Assembly (NCBI GenBank): GCA_024509875.1
Contig: JAMPIV010006379.1
Coordinates: 620,001-684,000, forward strand
Source: Oreohelix idahoensis
Lineage: Eukaryota > Mollusca > Gastropoda > Stylommatophora > Oreohelicidae
Direction: 5' to 3'
DNA length: 64,000 nt
Shown here: piece after piece, positions 38,835 to 51,426 of the stretch
How positions within the stretch are numbered: the first letter of the stretch is position 1
Layout: each line of letters begins with the position of its first letter
The notes under the pieces: model-generated
Told to the model about the DNA's origin: nothing
Database searches by the model: none
The model's input: the letters and a program-made list of their open reading frames with translations, nothing else
Translations under genes and position numbers: made by a program

Positions 38835-41800
38835 TCTTCGTTCACCCTCAGATGTCAACTTGAATAAGTTCAAAGACAGCAGTGGTCAGCCTGAGGCTGT
38901 TGATATCTCCGTAGATTTTCTCCAGGAATGGTACTGGTGATGGCCATATGTGTTTTCTCTGTTCCTCATATGTTGGGCACCTTTGAAGCAGATGTTTGGC
39001 AGTCATTTTATCGGTGCCACAGTCACACTCATCGGTAGTTCCTATCTTTAATTTGTTGAATAGATGGTATCTCAATCTGTTATGACCTGTGCGAAGTCTG
39101 AAGAATACCACTTGTTCACTTCTGCAGAGCTGGTAATACGGATCATTTTTTGTGTGGCCTGGATGCTCTTCTTCCCACTTGTGCCTGTATCTGCGCATGA
39201 TAAAACTCTTGGCCTCCTCATAAGTTATGTTTGTGTCAAGTTGAGGAAGCTTTCCCCCTTCCTTTGCCAATCTGTCAGCCTCTTCATTTCCAGGGATGTT
39301 GCAGTGAGAAGGGATCCACTGTATCACGACTCTTTTGTATTGCTGACATAGTCTGTGAAGTGTTACTCTTAGGTCATCCAGTTCAGCATTACTTTGACTT
39401 TTCAGCGTTGTAATCACTGATAGCGCATCTGAGAAGATAGCTACTGGTCTCTCTGAGCTTTCTTCTGTCATTAGAATTTCTGCCTCTGCTCTGAAGTTAC
39501 TTGAAAATTTCCCTGTTGCGACTGCTATCTTTTTTTGTGTGCCATTGCTTAAGCTCAGGAAGACTCCTCCACCCCCATCTTCTGTTGCATGCATTAGTTG
39601 CTGATCCATCTGTGTATGCATGGATCCAGGTGTTGCTTGGGTAATGTTTCTCTATATATTTTGTGGTTAGGACTCTCCTTTCTGTTTCATTTTGGCTGTT
39701 CTTTTTCTCAATACCAGGAACGTTTTCTATCATTTCAGGGAAGCATTGTTGTTTCCAAATTGGTAGCTTGTATGCAGTACATATTGGCGTAGCTGTTGAT
39801 ATTGCGTTTATGGGGTCTGCTCTCATTTTTGTTTTGACTGTCTCTAAAAAGTTGCTTCACTTCAGTCTTCCGCTTCCAAGCCCATTTATTCTCTGGTACA
39901 TTGGGTGGTCTATCAGCCTCCTGAATTTCTCGGCTTGTTGCTGGGCTCTGCTATCTCTTTTATCCTCCATAGGCTGGAGGTGAGTAATCTTTTCCAACTC
40001 TTCAATGGGTGTTGGCTTCATGCCCCCTGTTATGATTCTGAATGCTTGGTTTTGGGTTCTGTTTATTTAGTCAAAGTTCGACTTAGCTGCCGTTGACCAT
40101 GCTGCAATGCCATATTCTAAGACTGGTCTCACTCACCCAGTATATAGCTTCTTTAGTACTCTCTCGTCTGCTCCCCAACCCGTGCCAGCAATATTTTTCA
40201 TGATTGCCATTCTCTGCCTTGCTCTTGTCCTGTTTTTTTCAATCTGGGTTTTCCAAGTCAAGCGGCGATCAAAGGTAATGCCTAGGTAGTTTGGGTTTTC
40301 ATCCAGATGTAGATTTTTCCCATTTAGCACCAATTTGGAGATCTGTGGTTTGTTTGAGAGAGAAAACACTGTATGATGTTTTCCCTTCATTTATCTTTAC
40401 TAGCCATGCCTTGGCCCACTCCTCCAATGATGTTAGGGCTTGCTGCATCCGAATGCTTGCCATAGTGATATATTCCTCTGAGATCCACAGGGCTAACTCA
40501 TCTGCAAAGGAGGCATTGTGAGTTCTTCTTGGAATATTCTTTGATATGTCATTAATTTATGTGAGGAACAGCGTGGGTGACAGGACTCCCCCTTGGGGAA
40601 CACCCTGCTTCAATACCATCTTCCTACTGGTCTGTCCTTGTAGTTGGACTCTGGCAGTTCTATTCTCAAGATAGTGGCTGATCCATTTGAACATTCTCCC
40701 ACACACTTCACTTCTTTGCAGCTTGACTTTTAGTCCATCTTTCCACACTTTGTCAAATGCTTTTTCTAAGTCCACCCAAACCACCAGTGTGTGCTTTTTT
40801 TTCTTGGAAAGCGTCCTCAATTTTCTGAGTTATATAAGTGATCTGATCTTCAGTGGATCTGTGTTTTCTGAATCCTGCTTGCTGTGGGGCTAAGAGATGT
40901 TTTTCCTCTAGATGCCACATTAGTCGGGTATTAATTATGCGCTCCATCAATTTTCCAACACAGCTAAGTAGACTGATAGGTCTGTAGCCATTTGGTTCTG
41001 TCTGAACTTTGTCTTTCTTAGGTATTGGAATCAGTATGGCGTCTTTCCATGCCTGTGGTACTATTCCTCTTTTCCAGCTGCAGTTTAGGATGGCCAGAAG
41101 CTTCTTTTTTGCCTTTGTTCCTAGGCCTGTTAGCATTTCATTGGTTATCCCATCTTTTCCAGGTGACTTCTTTTTCTTTAGCGCCCTCATTGCCTCTTCC
41201 ATTTCTTGCATTGTTAACTTTGCCATCATGTGTTCTTCTGGTGCAAGCTTTTTGTTGTCATGACTCCTTTGTTCATCAATGATGGCCTTTCTTCTGTCTA
41301 TAGGGACATCAATGTGGTTTGCACCAGCATAGTGTTCCATGAGTGCATTTGCAGCTTTTTTTCCCCGAGAGCATATTTTCACCTTGTTTGTTTGTGATGT
41401 GATTATTGTAAGGTTTTTCGTTGTTCAAAGCTCTAACTAGTTTCCACAGTTTGTTCCCTTCTTTATCTAGGTTAAGATTTTCTGTTGTTTGCTTCCAGCA
41501 GTCTCTTGTCGTTTGGTTTAATGTTCTTTTGTACTTTGCAGTGGTTGCTTTGAGCAAGATGTTTGCCTCAGTTGTTTGTTCTGTTTCTGCCGTGTCTCTG
41601 AATTCTGTTACCTCATCTTCAAGTTTTTGCAGTTCTTCATTCCAGTATGGTTTATAGTTCTTTCTTGCCCCTCTCGGAATAGTCTCAATAGCTGCTTGAT
41701 TGTTCTATTAAAGCTTTCAACCATATTTTTCATGCTGTTGTTTCGTGTGTTGATGGTCTCGCAAAGACTGTCAGTCAGCACTGCAAAACCGTCCCAGTCA

Positions 41801-42425
41801 GCTCTTTTGTAATTCCATCGGGGCAATGGTTTCACTTCATGGGGAACATACTCCATATCAACCCCTAGCTTTATTGGTCTGTGGTCACTGCCTGCTAGCT
41901 GGCCAAGTACCTGTCGGTCAATTTTGTGAATGATGTCCCCTGTGGCGAAAGCTAGGTCTGGAGTGGAAGTGGTGTGTCATCTTCTAGAGTAGAAACTGGG
42001 TTTATCATCTGACCTGTTGATAAGGTGAAGGTTTGTGTCTATCTCCCAGTCCTCCACTTCCTCTCCTCTACTGTCTGTAACCGGATATCCCCATCTTTCC
42101 GAGTGGCTGTTGAAGTCTCCGACCACTATGCAGTTTGAGCTCTTTATTTCCATACTTGCAAGTGACAGGTCTTTGCTCGGTGGGCCATACAAATTGTAGA
42201 TACGCATGTTTGTGTCCTTCATTTTAATGTCAACCCCTCAAATTTCCGACTGGTCGTTGAAGTTCACGGATACCTCGCTACTTGGTATTGAGTTTCGGGT
42301 AAGTAATAGCACACTTCCTTTGTGTCCTTTTCGATCGAGTCGGAAAGCCTGGTATCCTCTTATTGAGAATCTGTGGTTGCTGTTGAGATGTGTTTCTTGG
42401 ATGCAAGCCAGAATCAAGGGTTGAC
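38835..42425 (-). mobile_element. LINE family E: endonuclease-RT-RNase H retrotransposon, 5'-truncated and broken
   Basis: Minus-strand order: endonuclease (about 42424-41870; LACIQETHLNSNHRFS, then NLYGPPSKDLSL and VVGDFNSHSERWG; the first EN motif is cut off), RT (about 41380-40130; MEEAMRALKKKKSPGKDGIT, NGYRPISLLSCVGKLMER, QAGFRKHRSTEDQI, WVDLEKAFDKVWKDGL, GVPQGGVLSPTLF), then RNase H (39621-38848). Domain content fits I/Nimb/R1-like LINEs; which clade I cannot decide. It ends GAGGGTGAACGAAGAAGAAG. Frameshifts or stops lie near 42230, 41970, 41600, 40800, 40550 and 39600. Confidence 0.88.
38848..39621 (-). pseudogene. RNase H and C-terminal zinc region of LINE family E
   Basis: The longest surviving frame of the element (257 codons). 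RNase H motifs: FRAEAEILM (catalytic Glu), IFSDALSVI (Asp) and WIPSHCNIPGNEEADRLAKE (His, Glu and Asp). The first Asp (YTDGS motif) is in the neighbouring frame at about 39640-39620 because of a frameshift. A C-terminal Cys/His cluster follows (CDCGTDKMTAKHLLQRCP), usual after RNase H in such LINEs. It would degrade the RNA strand during reverse transcription. Confidence 0.85.
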
Positions 42426-42904
42426 TGTAATTAAACAGAAATTAATTCTGAAATAAGGAAATTCAAAACTGATCCATTTTCAGTTTGTTCTTTAGTTATG
42501 TTACACAGTTACATAAATTGTTGAAGACTGAATTAAAAGTGCCACAACTTTATGCTTGAAGTAATTGTGAGAGTGCAGTGATTTGAGCATAATGTCGTAA
42601 AGGTTACATATCATGTGACTTGCTGTTGGCTTCAGGCTTATGTTCCATTATGTGACAAAGTAGCCAGGTTGTGACTATGATCTGTTGTAAGACCATTCAT
42701 TTTTCACATCATCATTAAATACAATATCACAGTGTCATTATTACTCATCTAAATTGTCACCTGATGCTTGAAAAGGATGTGTGTAGCTGATATTTATGCT
42801 TGAAAGCCAATGACCTCCACATCATAAAAGTTCATGTGAAGATTTGCCTTGTAGTATAACCATCAACATTGTTGTTTTGTCATGCATTTGGAATGTACTT
42901 ATTA

Positions 42905-43023
42905 ATGATCAACATTCATCCCTGATGATCAACATTTATCCCTGATGATCAACATTCATCCCTGATGATCAACATTCATCCCTGATGATCAGCATTCATC
43001 CCTGATGATCAACATTCATCCCT
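42905..43023 (+). repeat. 20-bp minisatellite, six units
   Basis: Unit TGATGATCAACATTCATCCC repeated about six times, with single-base variants (ATTTATCC, CAGCATT). Confidence 0.97.
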
Positions 43024-43299
43024 GCAGCTAGTATGTTATCACCTACAATGTGTATATAAGGAAATACCTCCCAACATTTAGAATGGCCTCACTAGCGGGG
43101 TAGTGCTGAGCATGAGCCTGTATATGTTTTGGCTTCTCACACCCGCTGTGCTGCAGATTTTTATTTTCAGTAAAGCTGTCATGGAATTAGTATGCAACGT
43201 AGTTACCAAATTTAGCTTGAAGGAGGTTCTAAGAATAGCTCATGTTAATACAATGGTGTACAAGATGGTGCAAAAGTAGATATAGTTTTGGTTTTTTTT

Positions 43300-43783
43300 A
43301 ACATTTATTTATTTGTTATCACAAAGTTAGTGTTATTGTTGATCAGAATCGACGTCAGTGCACTCCAGGCAAACCCATAGGTGCTCAGTCTCTCAGCAAA
43401 TGACAAAGGGTGTGAATGCTAATTGTTTCTGTTTCACGCTGGCTGTATACACGCCAGATGCATTCTCTCATACGTCCATCCCTGCTGGTCTTACGATTGA
43501 TGCCATATTCCAGCAATCTTAGCCTTGATGATTCATCGATTGCAGTGTCAGTCTCTAATAGGCGATCATTAATTGACCTCAGTATCTCTCCCTTATTCAT
43601 ATCCAATGCACCTTCTATGTGTGCTCTTGAAGCTAGTTGTCAGCTCTTTCATTGCCGCACACCCCTGCGTGACCAGGACAGTAGATCCACATCAGTTCCT
43701 GAAGATTCAAGGCTTCTGTGCAGGTTTTCCATTCATGCCAGAGCCATCCACTTTGGACCTTCCGAAGAATGGATTATGGTCTG
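43300..43783 (-). mobile_element. LINE RNase H/C-terminal fragment (second RNase H family)
   Basis: Minus-strand frames give WIYCPGHAGVCGNERAD (RNase H end) and ECIWRVYSQRETETIS. It ends with ACAAATAAATAAATG-type sequence near 43305. Several stops. Confidence 0.6.
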
Positions 43784-43795
43784 ATACAATAATTC

Positions 43796-43999
43796 TTCTT
43801 CTTCCGTCCTTAGCCACCGACCGTCAAAGCAGTCAGTGGCCATTACGCCTAGTGGCGTCTTAGGGCAACAGCAGATAGGTTTTCTTTGCCATTGTTTCCC
43901 ATCACGCCTAATGGCGTCTTTAGGGCAACGGCAAATCAATCCATTTGCTGTTGTTTCCGTAATCGAAGTGACTGGCAAACGGGTGATCAGCCCGTTGTG
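43796..43999 (-). mobile_element. LINE family C internally deleted derivative (204 bp) with 12-bp TSD
   Basis: Minus strand: a head with ATTACGGAAACAACAGCAAA (shared with the 5' part of the copy at 13132), then GCCCTAAAGACGCCATTAGG, repeated as GCCCTAAGACGCCACTAGGC, then the family C 3' end and GAAGAAGAAG. The TSD GATACAATAATT lies at 43784-43795 and 44000-44011. Confidence 0.8.
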
Positions 44000-44168
44000 G
44001 ATACAATAATTACAAAGTAATTAATACTTATAATATAGAATAAGTACACGTATTCAAAAAACATATATTTAATACGTTAATAAAATATTAAATAAAATAA
44101 AAAATATGTTGCTAAAGTGCTTACCTACTTTTGCACCACCCTGTGTAATTGACGTCGTTTACATATTG

Positions 44169-44183
44169 GGGGGGGGGGGGGGG
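44169..44183 (+). repeat. Poly(G) tract
   Basis: About 15 consecutive G residues. Confidence 0.95.
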
Positions 44184-44189
44184 TTGTTG

Positions 44190-47100
44190 TCAGTATTTTT
44201 GTGTGTCTTTTTCTTGCCCCTGTGAGGAGTATTGGGCTGCATTGTAGTTGGCCTTCTATGCAGAAAATCTACTCCAGTGCTCTTCATGATCTCCAGCAGT
44301 TGTGGTTTCTATTGTAATTTGTTTAAAATGGGGAGCTAGCTCCCATCTGCACAAACCTTCTTAGTCAGTTGTTATGAATTCCTTGATAGTGAAGTGGTAC
44401 TATTCTTAGATGTACAATATCAACTCCCAAGATACACATGGGCAGGTTGACAATGATGCTTCTACAAATTATTCTATCACACAAAGAAGTGTGTACTGTG
44501 GTTTGTGTCACCTCGTTCCCAAATGTTAAAAACTTTGAGAGTATGATCTTGTTTGTTGGGATATTGCTGCTATTTGTTTCTAATGTCTAGTAAACAAGGT
44601 TTATTTTTTTCTAGACCTTTTATTTTATTGGAAATAAATTAAGTGATGCAGTTAAATCTACATAGTGATTGTGTTGCCGCAGATAACATGATTTAGGAAA
44701 TCAAATTCAGGATATCTCACACTAATGAATGTCTATATGGAACTGGAATCCAGACCCCTGAATACATTCCCCAAAACTGCCCAGTCCACAATGACATACG
44801 TCAGACCTGGCTGCAGACACGGACCTGGAAAAGACTATGGACAGGCTTGCAGAATTAGAATGACTAATGGAGAAGAAGGAAATCGAGATATCTGTGTGAT
44901 GTCTACATATAGGCATATAAAGTATGTAGTTTTATACATATATGATATGTTAGTGAGGAAGTCAGATGTGAAACATTTAGAAAAGTATGAGTGGGTGAAT
45001 TAATCCATGACAGGAAAAATGATGGTATTACTGACAAAGCTATCACTTATCATTTAGTGAACTGATTGTTCATAATTCTAGAACAGTCCCTTCAGCACCA
45101 GTTGTATATTGATATGTTACTTGGACATACTACATCTCAGGCTTTGTCCAGGTAAATGACACTTAAAAAAATATATTTATATAGAACAGCAAGAGCTGTC
45201 AGATTTCCATCGTCCTGCAAGAGATACTTATTCGCTCCATGCCTTATTTATTTGACTCATCTACCTGTATTGCAGGTAGTCATTCTGTACAGATTTCTCA
45301 TTATTTATTTTTGTTTTGTGTGTGTGAGCTTGGCACAGTAAGTTTACTTCCTGGAAAGCAGATTTTATTTTGTTCCTCGACAGTGTAGCTGGGCCCAGGA
45401 ATGGGAGCTTATGTGTGATGATGGTTGAGTGCGTCTTACATTGTGATCATAACTCGAGAATGTTTCTGCAGACTGAAGTGTACGTGTGTATTTGAAAATA
45501 GCTTTTTATAACTGTATTTGTGATAGTAATTTGCAGTGGCTGTGTGATGTGCTGTAGTGATAAATATCTGCTGCTAATTCCATAGTATAATTTATACACA
45601 ACTTTTTGACAGGGGTTTCAGGTTTCATTGGTGGTTTTAGAGAACGACTTGTGAAGCTGTGTCTTATAATCAGTTATTTAATGAAATTTTACGGTGCAGT
45701 AAACACTGCTTATTGTAATCATTAACATCCTGTCTCTCCCAGTAATATTAATGACTTTTCTGATGCATCTCATCTCACAGGTTGTGATTTTCCTCTCATG
45801 TGCCTTGGTCCCTGTACCATGATTGATAATAAAATACTATTTATCAGCTTTCGCTTAGTTTGTGTACTGATATTCTGATATGAGTAGTGTTGACATTTGG
45901 TAAGTCACTGCACCAGCTTTCTGACATTGTTTCAATTTCTCTGTCAAGTTTTCCATTTTCTGTAAAAATGCTTCCTGTGCAATTGAACTCTGGAACCTGT
46001 GTAAGCCTGATGTTGTTGACGTATGTTAGTGGGTCTGGTGATGTTGACATGTATGTAAATTGGGCCTGGTGATCTGCTGATCATCATAGTGTGTCTTTGA
46101 CGTGCTGATGCTTTAGGTTTGTCAATGATAAGTCTAGAAATTCATTCATCTAAACCAGGGTTTTAAAGCAGTAAAATGACTTCTGTTAGTATTTAAGCGA
46201 TCATTCTGAGTGTAGTTAAGTGGAACCTGTACATATTTACTGTTATTATATTTATGTCACTAGTCAATCGTATTGCTAAAGAAACAAACCTGCAAACTCT
46301 AGGCGAATGAGTGCATCAGTAGCATTATGCCTACTTTAAAATGACATTGACATGTTTGATATTGGATCAGATTCAGCTCATGAATGGGTGTTGCCCTATC
46401 AAAAGGCAACAGTACTAAATCTATATATACATCAGCCTGATAACTGATCACAGGTGAAGATGAAGCTAGAGGTAATTTTTTTGAAAACGACATAATATAA
46501 CACTATGTAGTTAAGTGACCATAGCAAAAAAAGTTGTGAATTCACCAAGTTTTGTTATATTCCGTGGATTACTTTAATTTTTAAAGGCTAATAAAGCAAA
46601 ATTTAGCGACTATAACATTAATTTGTCCTTGGTAAGTTCATGTTTTACTCTCTGCATCTTACCAATTGCATGCAACATATTTTTGTGTAAACAAACTGCA
46701 CCTATGGTAATGCTCATTAAAAAAAAAAGTGCAAATTATTATTCTCCATCAGTTTATGTACATGTTCATAAAAATGATAAAAGAAAAAAAAATTACACCT
46801 AATGAAGGTACACTCCACTGTTGAGAATTCTTCAAACAACATTTCTGAGCACAGAGTGAACAGTGATTCTTGAATCATAAAGTTCCAGTTACAAATATTT
46901 CAATATATAGGTTAAAAAAAAAACAAATCCTTGTATTGACTGTAATCAGTACTTTTGTTTTGTTCACTTACACTTTTTTTCTAGGGCTCTATAGCTACTT
47001 ACCTAAGTTCTGTTTTTTTTTTCCTTTGTGTGAAGACAATGCCTGAGAGAACCACTAACCATGTGATTTATTTTTTGGCTTATAAAACAATGACTTATAT

Positions 47101-48680
47101 ACTGATATAGAGGCAGGTTAAAAAATATGATCTAATCTTTAAGTGATCATTCTGAGTGCACTTAATTTTAGAATACTTTTGATAATCTACCAAAAATGAG
47201 ACCATGTAATTAAAAAAAAAAATTAATCTGAAGTTATGTAACTTATTTTGTGTAGCATTTAAAAAAAAAATTCAAGATGTTACTTAGTGGGCAGGGAAGC
47301 AAAACCAAAAAGCTTAAGAAAAATTATGGAGAAAATGAAATGCAGAGAAATCTGGATTTAAACTTATGGGAATAACTAACTTGAATTGATTGTTTTTTTG
47401 CTGTCTGCTTCCAATTTGTTATGCACATTTTTTTTTTTTTTTTGATCAGCAGATGACACTGAACATCTGCGTGGTTTATTTTTATTATTATTATTAACAT
47501 CATTCAGAAGCTGTATCCCAAAGTGATAACTGTAAGCAGTGATAACTGTAAGCAGTGTCAACTGTATCAGATTTTGGTATAACATTTCAGAATATTCAAA
47601 TATCATTAAGTAGCTATGCAAGTTTGAAATGTGTTCTGAGAAAACTGAAAGTTAGGTTCCTGTACTTCCCCCTGCACAGCGTGCTAGAGAAATTGAAGAA
47701 ACAAGTATTTAAGATTTTTTGTTTGTTTCTCTTTTCCACATTGATTTTTGTGTTTATTTTTTTTTATTTTTTATTTGCACTTTGAAGTAGCAAGTAAATG
47801 AAGGTTCCATGAACTCTTCTTATTGAAGTAAATTGTCCAGTAGATTTTAATGATGTTACCTGTGACTTTGTAACCTATTGGACTGGACTGTCACATAATT
47901 ATTTTGATACACTAGCAGTATAGATACTTTCATGATAATAATGACATAAACATTGTAAGCTCCATTCCAGAGAATGTTCTTCCAAGTAAATCTGTGACTG
48001 CTACTGACACAGCGTCAGTGACTGTTAGACTTAATGCATCTGCTTTCTGCTCTTCCAGTGAACATTTGTTGTTTCATTATTTTGTCACTTGTATGTGTTA
48101 GCAAACACAAAAAGAAAAAAAAAAAATTTCATGAGCAACATTTGAATCTATATTTTAAATTTTTATAAATATGAAATCATTTTGTTATTTATGATATCTG
48201 TCATGTTTAAGCAGTATGAATAAACATGCAGTCTTGTTTCCCAGATCTTTGTGATTAATTTTCATGATTGCATATATACCATAGACTGACAACAAAACTT
48301 GTCACTTCCATAACCATTAATAGGTAAAAGCACGCCAAACTCGTGTTCATTTAGCACTTGGGGCTTCATTGGAAAAATACATGTGCACACTATCTTTGCA
48401 AAACTGCAGCTGTTAGTCCTATAATTAGGTAAATTACTTTGAGATATATGATACAAATTGGTTTCTATTCTGTTGGCTCCTTGCCTATGGGAATAATCAG
48501 TTTAAACCTCCTATAAGGCCTATACTTTCCTGTTATCTATCTTGTTTACCTTTCAACTACTTATATTCTGTACCAGAAGTAAGAGGTGCATCTGTTTTTG
48601 AATTTATCTGTTCATTGTCACCTACTATTTGAAATGGTGAAGATCATTAGCATTAAATACAATAATAATCAGTTTCTTTT
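44190..48680. other. Gene-poor AT-rich interval
   Basis: Intergenic between TADA2B and TMEM223. Apart from a LINE RT remnant at about 45880-46055 I find no exon, RNA gene or clear repeat. A frame at 44725-45003 may derive from an old LINE tail, but I cannot support it. Confidence 0.45.
45880..46055 (-). mobile_element. LINE reverse-transcriptase C-terminal remnant
   Basis: Minus-strand peptide VPEFNCTGSIFTENGKLDRE then IET resembles the LGSIFTxDGKLDREIETR motif found after the RT palm in RTE-like LINEs. Short and isolated. Confidence 0.55.
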
Positions 48681-48689
48681 TTGTATTAG

Positions 48690-48900
48690 CGCCATAAGGC
48701 AGGGTGGATAGAGTGCTGGTTTCTCAAGGCAAAGTTACCAGATTCAAAACCTGAGTGTCATGCTCCAGTGTACCCAGCTGGGTGCCTGACTCTGCTTTTG
48801 AGTTAGGGTAGGCAAAGGCAACTAGAAAGGGAACCGGTTATCCCACCTCACAAAGCCGAGACCTAGTATAATATAGTTAAGTCTCTAACATTTCTCTGCT
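48690..48900 (+). mobile_element. tRNA-derived SINE, family 2, copy 3
   Basis: Box A-like AGGCAGGGTGGATAGAGTGC, degenerate box B (AGATTCAAAACC), then TTTGAGTTAGGGTAGGCAAA and CTAGTATAATATAGTTAAGT, parallel to 24612-24850. Confidence 0.7.
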
Positions 48901-49404
48901 CTATGGCAGTATCTGCAATGGGTCTACTTTTAGCTCTTTTATAGCACTGTTGTATCCTTACTCTTGCCATTACACCATATGCCTCTGCCATCTTCTACGT
49001 TTCTTTCCTTTATTTTTTTCAGCATATTCCCCACCCAAACTCCCTGTGAATTTCTCCAGGACTTGTACAGTATGTAAATATTTTTTACTTATGTATATAT
49101 ACAAAGTTGGACATTTTTAAGCTTGGTGAAGCTAACAAATAAGGTGATGAAAAGTATTAAATCATCAATGCACAACTCTTGACTTAGTGTTAATTCCTCT
49201 AAACATACTTTATTATACAGTACTATTCTTTATCAGTACTGGTATGTGGACAATAAAACAGTCGCCACATTAACATAAAAATTCCACATCACAGCAAAAG
49301 TTAAAAACATAATCAGATATTATTTCTGTATTGACACAAAACAACAGTTTACATTTGAAAGTTCAAGAGTGACAACAGAGAAAATGTTATGAGATAATCC
49401 TGTA

Positions 49405-49590
49405 TTCTGCCAAAAGCCACTTGGCGAAGAATAGCGGAGGCAGAGATGCTAAGCATGAACCAGAGCTGGGGCACCACACGAAGGATGGTTGTCGACCGAG
49501 CAAAGTGGAGACAGTTTCTTGTTGCCCTACAAGATGCCATCAGGCATGATGGTCACTGATTGCTTTGTCTGTCAAGGACCAAAGAAGAAT
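49405..49590 (+). mobile_element. LINE family C, short 3' fragment
   Basis: ACTTGGCGAAGAATAGCGG, CATGAACCAGAGCTGGGGCA, CTACAAGATGCCATCAGGCA, ending ACCAAAGAAGAATAG. Confidence 0.75.
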
Positions 49591-49609
49591 AGTATTTTGT
49601 ACAGTTTAT

Positions 49610-50030
49610 GCAGAGAGTAGTTCCTGGGGCCCCTGCGGAGGCAAAGAAAGAATAAGATTCCTGCTCCCTCAGATGTCATATGAGGTGCATGGGGCTGGTA
49701 AAACAATTTGCTGTTGATATTGTTTACCTAGGGCTGCTGAGCTCATCAGTTTTACTTAATCCAAGTTTAGAATTAGCATGTGTGGGTGGCACCATATAGC
49801 GTTTGTTACTGCTGGGGAGTCCAGCAAAAGCTTTCTTCTTTCTGTAGTGAGTCCTGGGCATGACGGCAGCACATGGTGAGTTGTCTTAAGTGGATGGGTA
49901 AAACATCTGCTTTAGATAGCACCAACTGCAAGAACACACGAATGCTTTGGTGCAAGCTTCCTGCAATGGGGCAGCTGCAATGGTGGCTTAATGCTTCGTA
50001 GGGAGCGAAAAGGAAAAGGATGATGATGCA
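49610..50030 (-). repeat. Family R and S repeat fragments (antisense)
   Basis: CCTGCGGAGGCAAAGAAAGA and TGCATGGGGCTGGTAAAAC match family R in reverse; TGCAAGCTTCCTGCAATGGG and a tail near 50010 resemble S/R ends. Mosaic and degenerate. Confidence 0.4.
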
Positions 50031-50369
50031 TAGACAGCTTAGAAATGAACCTGAAAGATCTGGGAGACAGAATGGAGAGGAACCATCAAGGCAAAGAAAC
50101 AGATCATGCTTGCGGCAAATCACTGTTTGCTGAAGCAGTAGAAGTGTTAACTAGATCTTTCATTTTGCTAGTCCCTTAAATATACATGGAATTGTGTGTG
50201 GCCAGCACTAGCAGATCTGTGGAAGCAACTGCTACCACCAAAGCCCTCCCATCACTAACAAAAGAGACACAAAGCAACTGAAAAGGATGTGCACAATCCA
50301 TTACCTGGCCCAGAGAAAAAAAAAAGTGAAACTCATAACCCCAGGTATCTGAAAAGTCAAAGTGTCTGA

Positions 50370-50560
50370 CCAGCAAATGAGTTATTCTGGAATCCTCATG
50401 GTAAGCGAGACCAAAAGACACATGAAGAAGAAAAATGTGTACAGAAATTAAAGGGATGAGGAAGACAATGAAAGACCTTGAGCTGGAATAGGACAGGAGT
50501 ACATGGCATCAGTTTGCTGGAAGGCCAATGGTCCATGAGACGCTGATGGATAATGATGGT
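50370..50560 (+). mobile_element. LINE family B, short 3' fragment
   Basis: TTCTGGAATCCTCATGGTAA, GAAGACAATGAAAGACCTTG and GGAAGGCCAATGGTCCATGA correspond to the last coding segment of family B. Confidence 0.6.
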
Positions 50561-50584
50561 GTTACGCTTAGCTTATGGTTATGC

Positions 50585-51245
50585 AGTGCTATTACATTCA
50601 CATGCTCAGTGGTTCCGTCGATTTCATGCTGGACAATACATATTTTAGCGATAATGCTGGCCTAGATGTCTTCCTATATTACAGACTAGAAAAAGCATCA
50701 GTGTTTACTAGCATCATCTTCTTTCACCTTTTAGCTTCCAAAGGAGCATAGGCCAAGTCTTTGTTTAATTTATAATCACTGCATTACTGTTTGAATGCTG
50801 GTACATCAGTTTCACATTTTCAAAATCATCTGTCCTAACATTTTTAAGCTGCCACATCTGAGATGAGCAATAAAAGGTAATCATGATGCCATTCTGGTAA
50901 TTAAGATCGTCATGAAAAAGCAAATGTGCAGCTATCAAGAAAATGATACTATCACATTCACATGCCCCTGTGGTTCAGTCAATTTCAGCATCGACATATG
51001 GATTTTAACAATAATGTCTGGCCTAAATGTCTTAATGTATTACAGACTAGAAAATGTATGTGTTTTACTAGCTAATTATTGCATTATCATTTGAATTCTG
51101 GCAAAAATGTTTCAGATTTGCAAAATCATGACCTAACATTTTTAAACTGCCACAATTGAGATGAACAATAAAAGGTAATTATTATGCGGCCATTCTGGTA
51201 ATTAAGACGCTCGCAGAAAAGCAAATGTGTAGCAATCAAGAAAGT
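50585..51245 (+). repeat. Tandem duplication of about 330-350 bp, two diverged units
   Basis: Both units contain ATTACAGACTAGAAAA, AACATTTTTAA(G/A)CTGCCAC and CCATTCTGGTAATTAAGA. Unit 1 carries a short LINE B-like insert (TTCCAAAGGAGCATAGGCC) near 50738. Confidence 0.8.
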
Positions 51246-51426
51246 GGCATCTTTTCATGTTTAAGCAGAAATGCTGGCAACAATATCTATACTGTAAAAA
51301 AGTATTACATATGCCTGTTTGTGTAGTCTTGAAACTCTTTGAACATAAATTATGGTTAACACAAAAATAAATGTCTCCATGACTTCCAAAACATTACTCA
51401 AGGTAACAAAACTAGTTCATTATGAA

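Larger units (their letters stand above)
43262..44148. mobile_element. AT-rich mariner-like MITE, expanded by two nested insertions
   Basis: The ends are inverted: left ATGGTGCAAAAGTAGATA at about 43270, right (complement) GTGGTGCAAAAGTAGGTA at about 44140. The sequence just inside the right end is AT-rich and non-coding. A LINE RNase H fragment (43300-43783) and a short LINE C derivative (43796-43999) occupy the centre. Assignment to the mariner group is by TIR style only. Confidence 0.5.

Noticed and set aside
42905..43023. CRISPR-like direct repeats
   Set aside because: The 20-bp units are directly adjacent with no spacers; a minisatellite in a eukaryotic genome.
44725..45003. Plus-strand 92-codon frame
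   Set aside because: No homology recognised; the composition may reflect an old LINE tail, but motifs are lacking.
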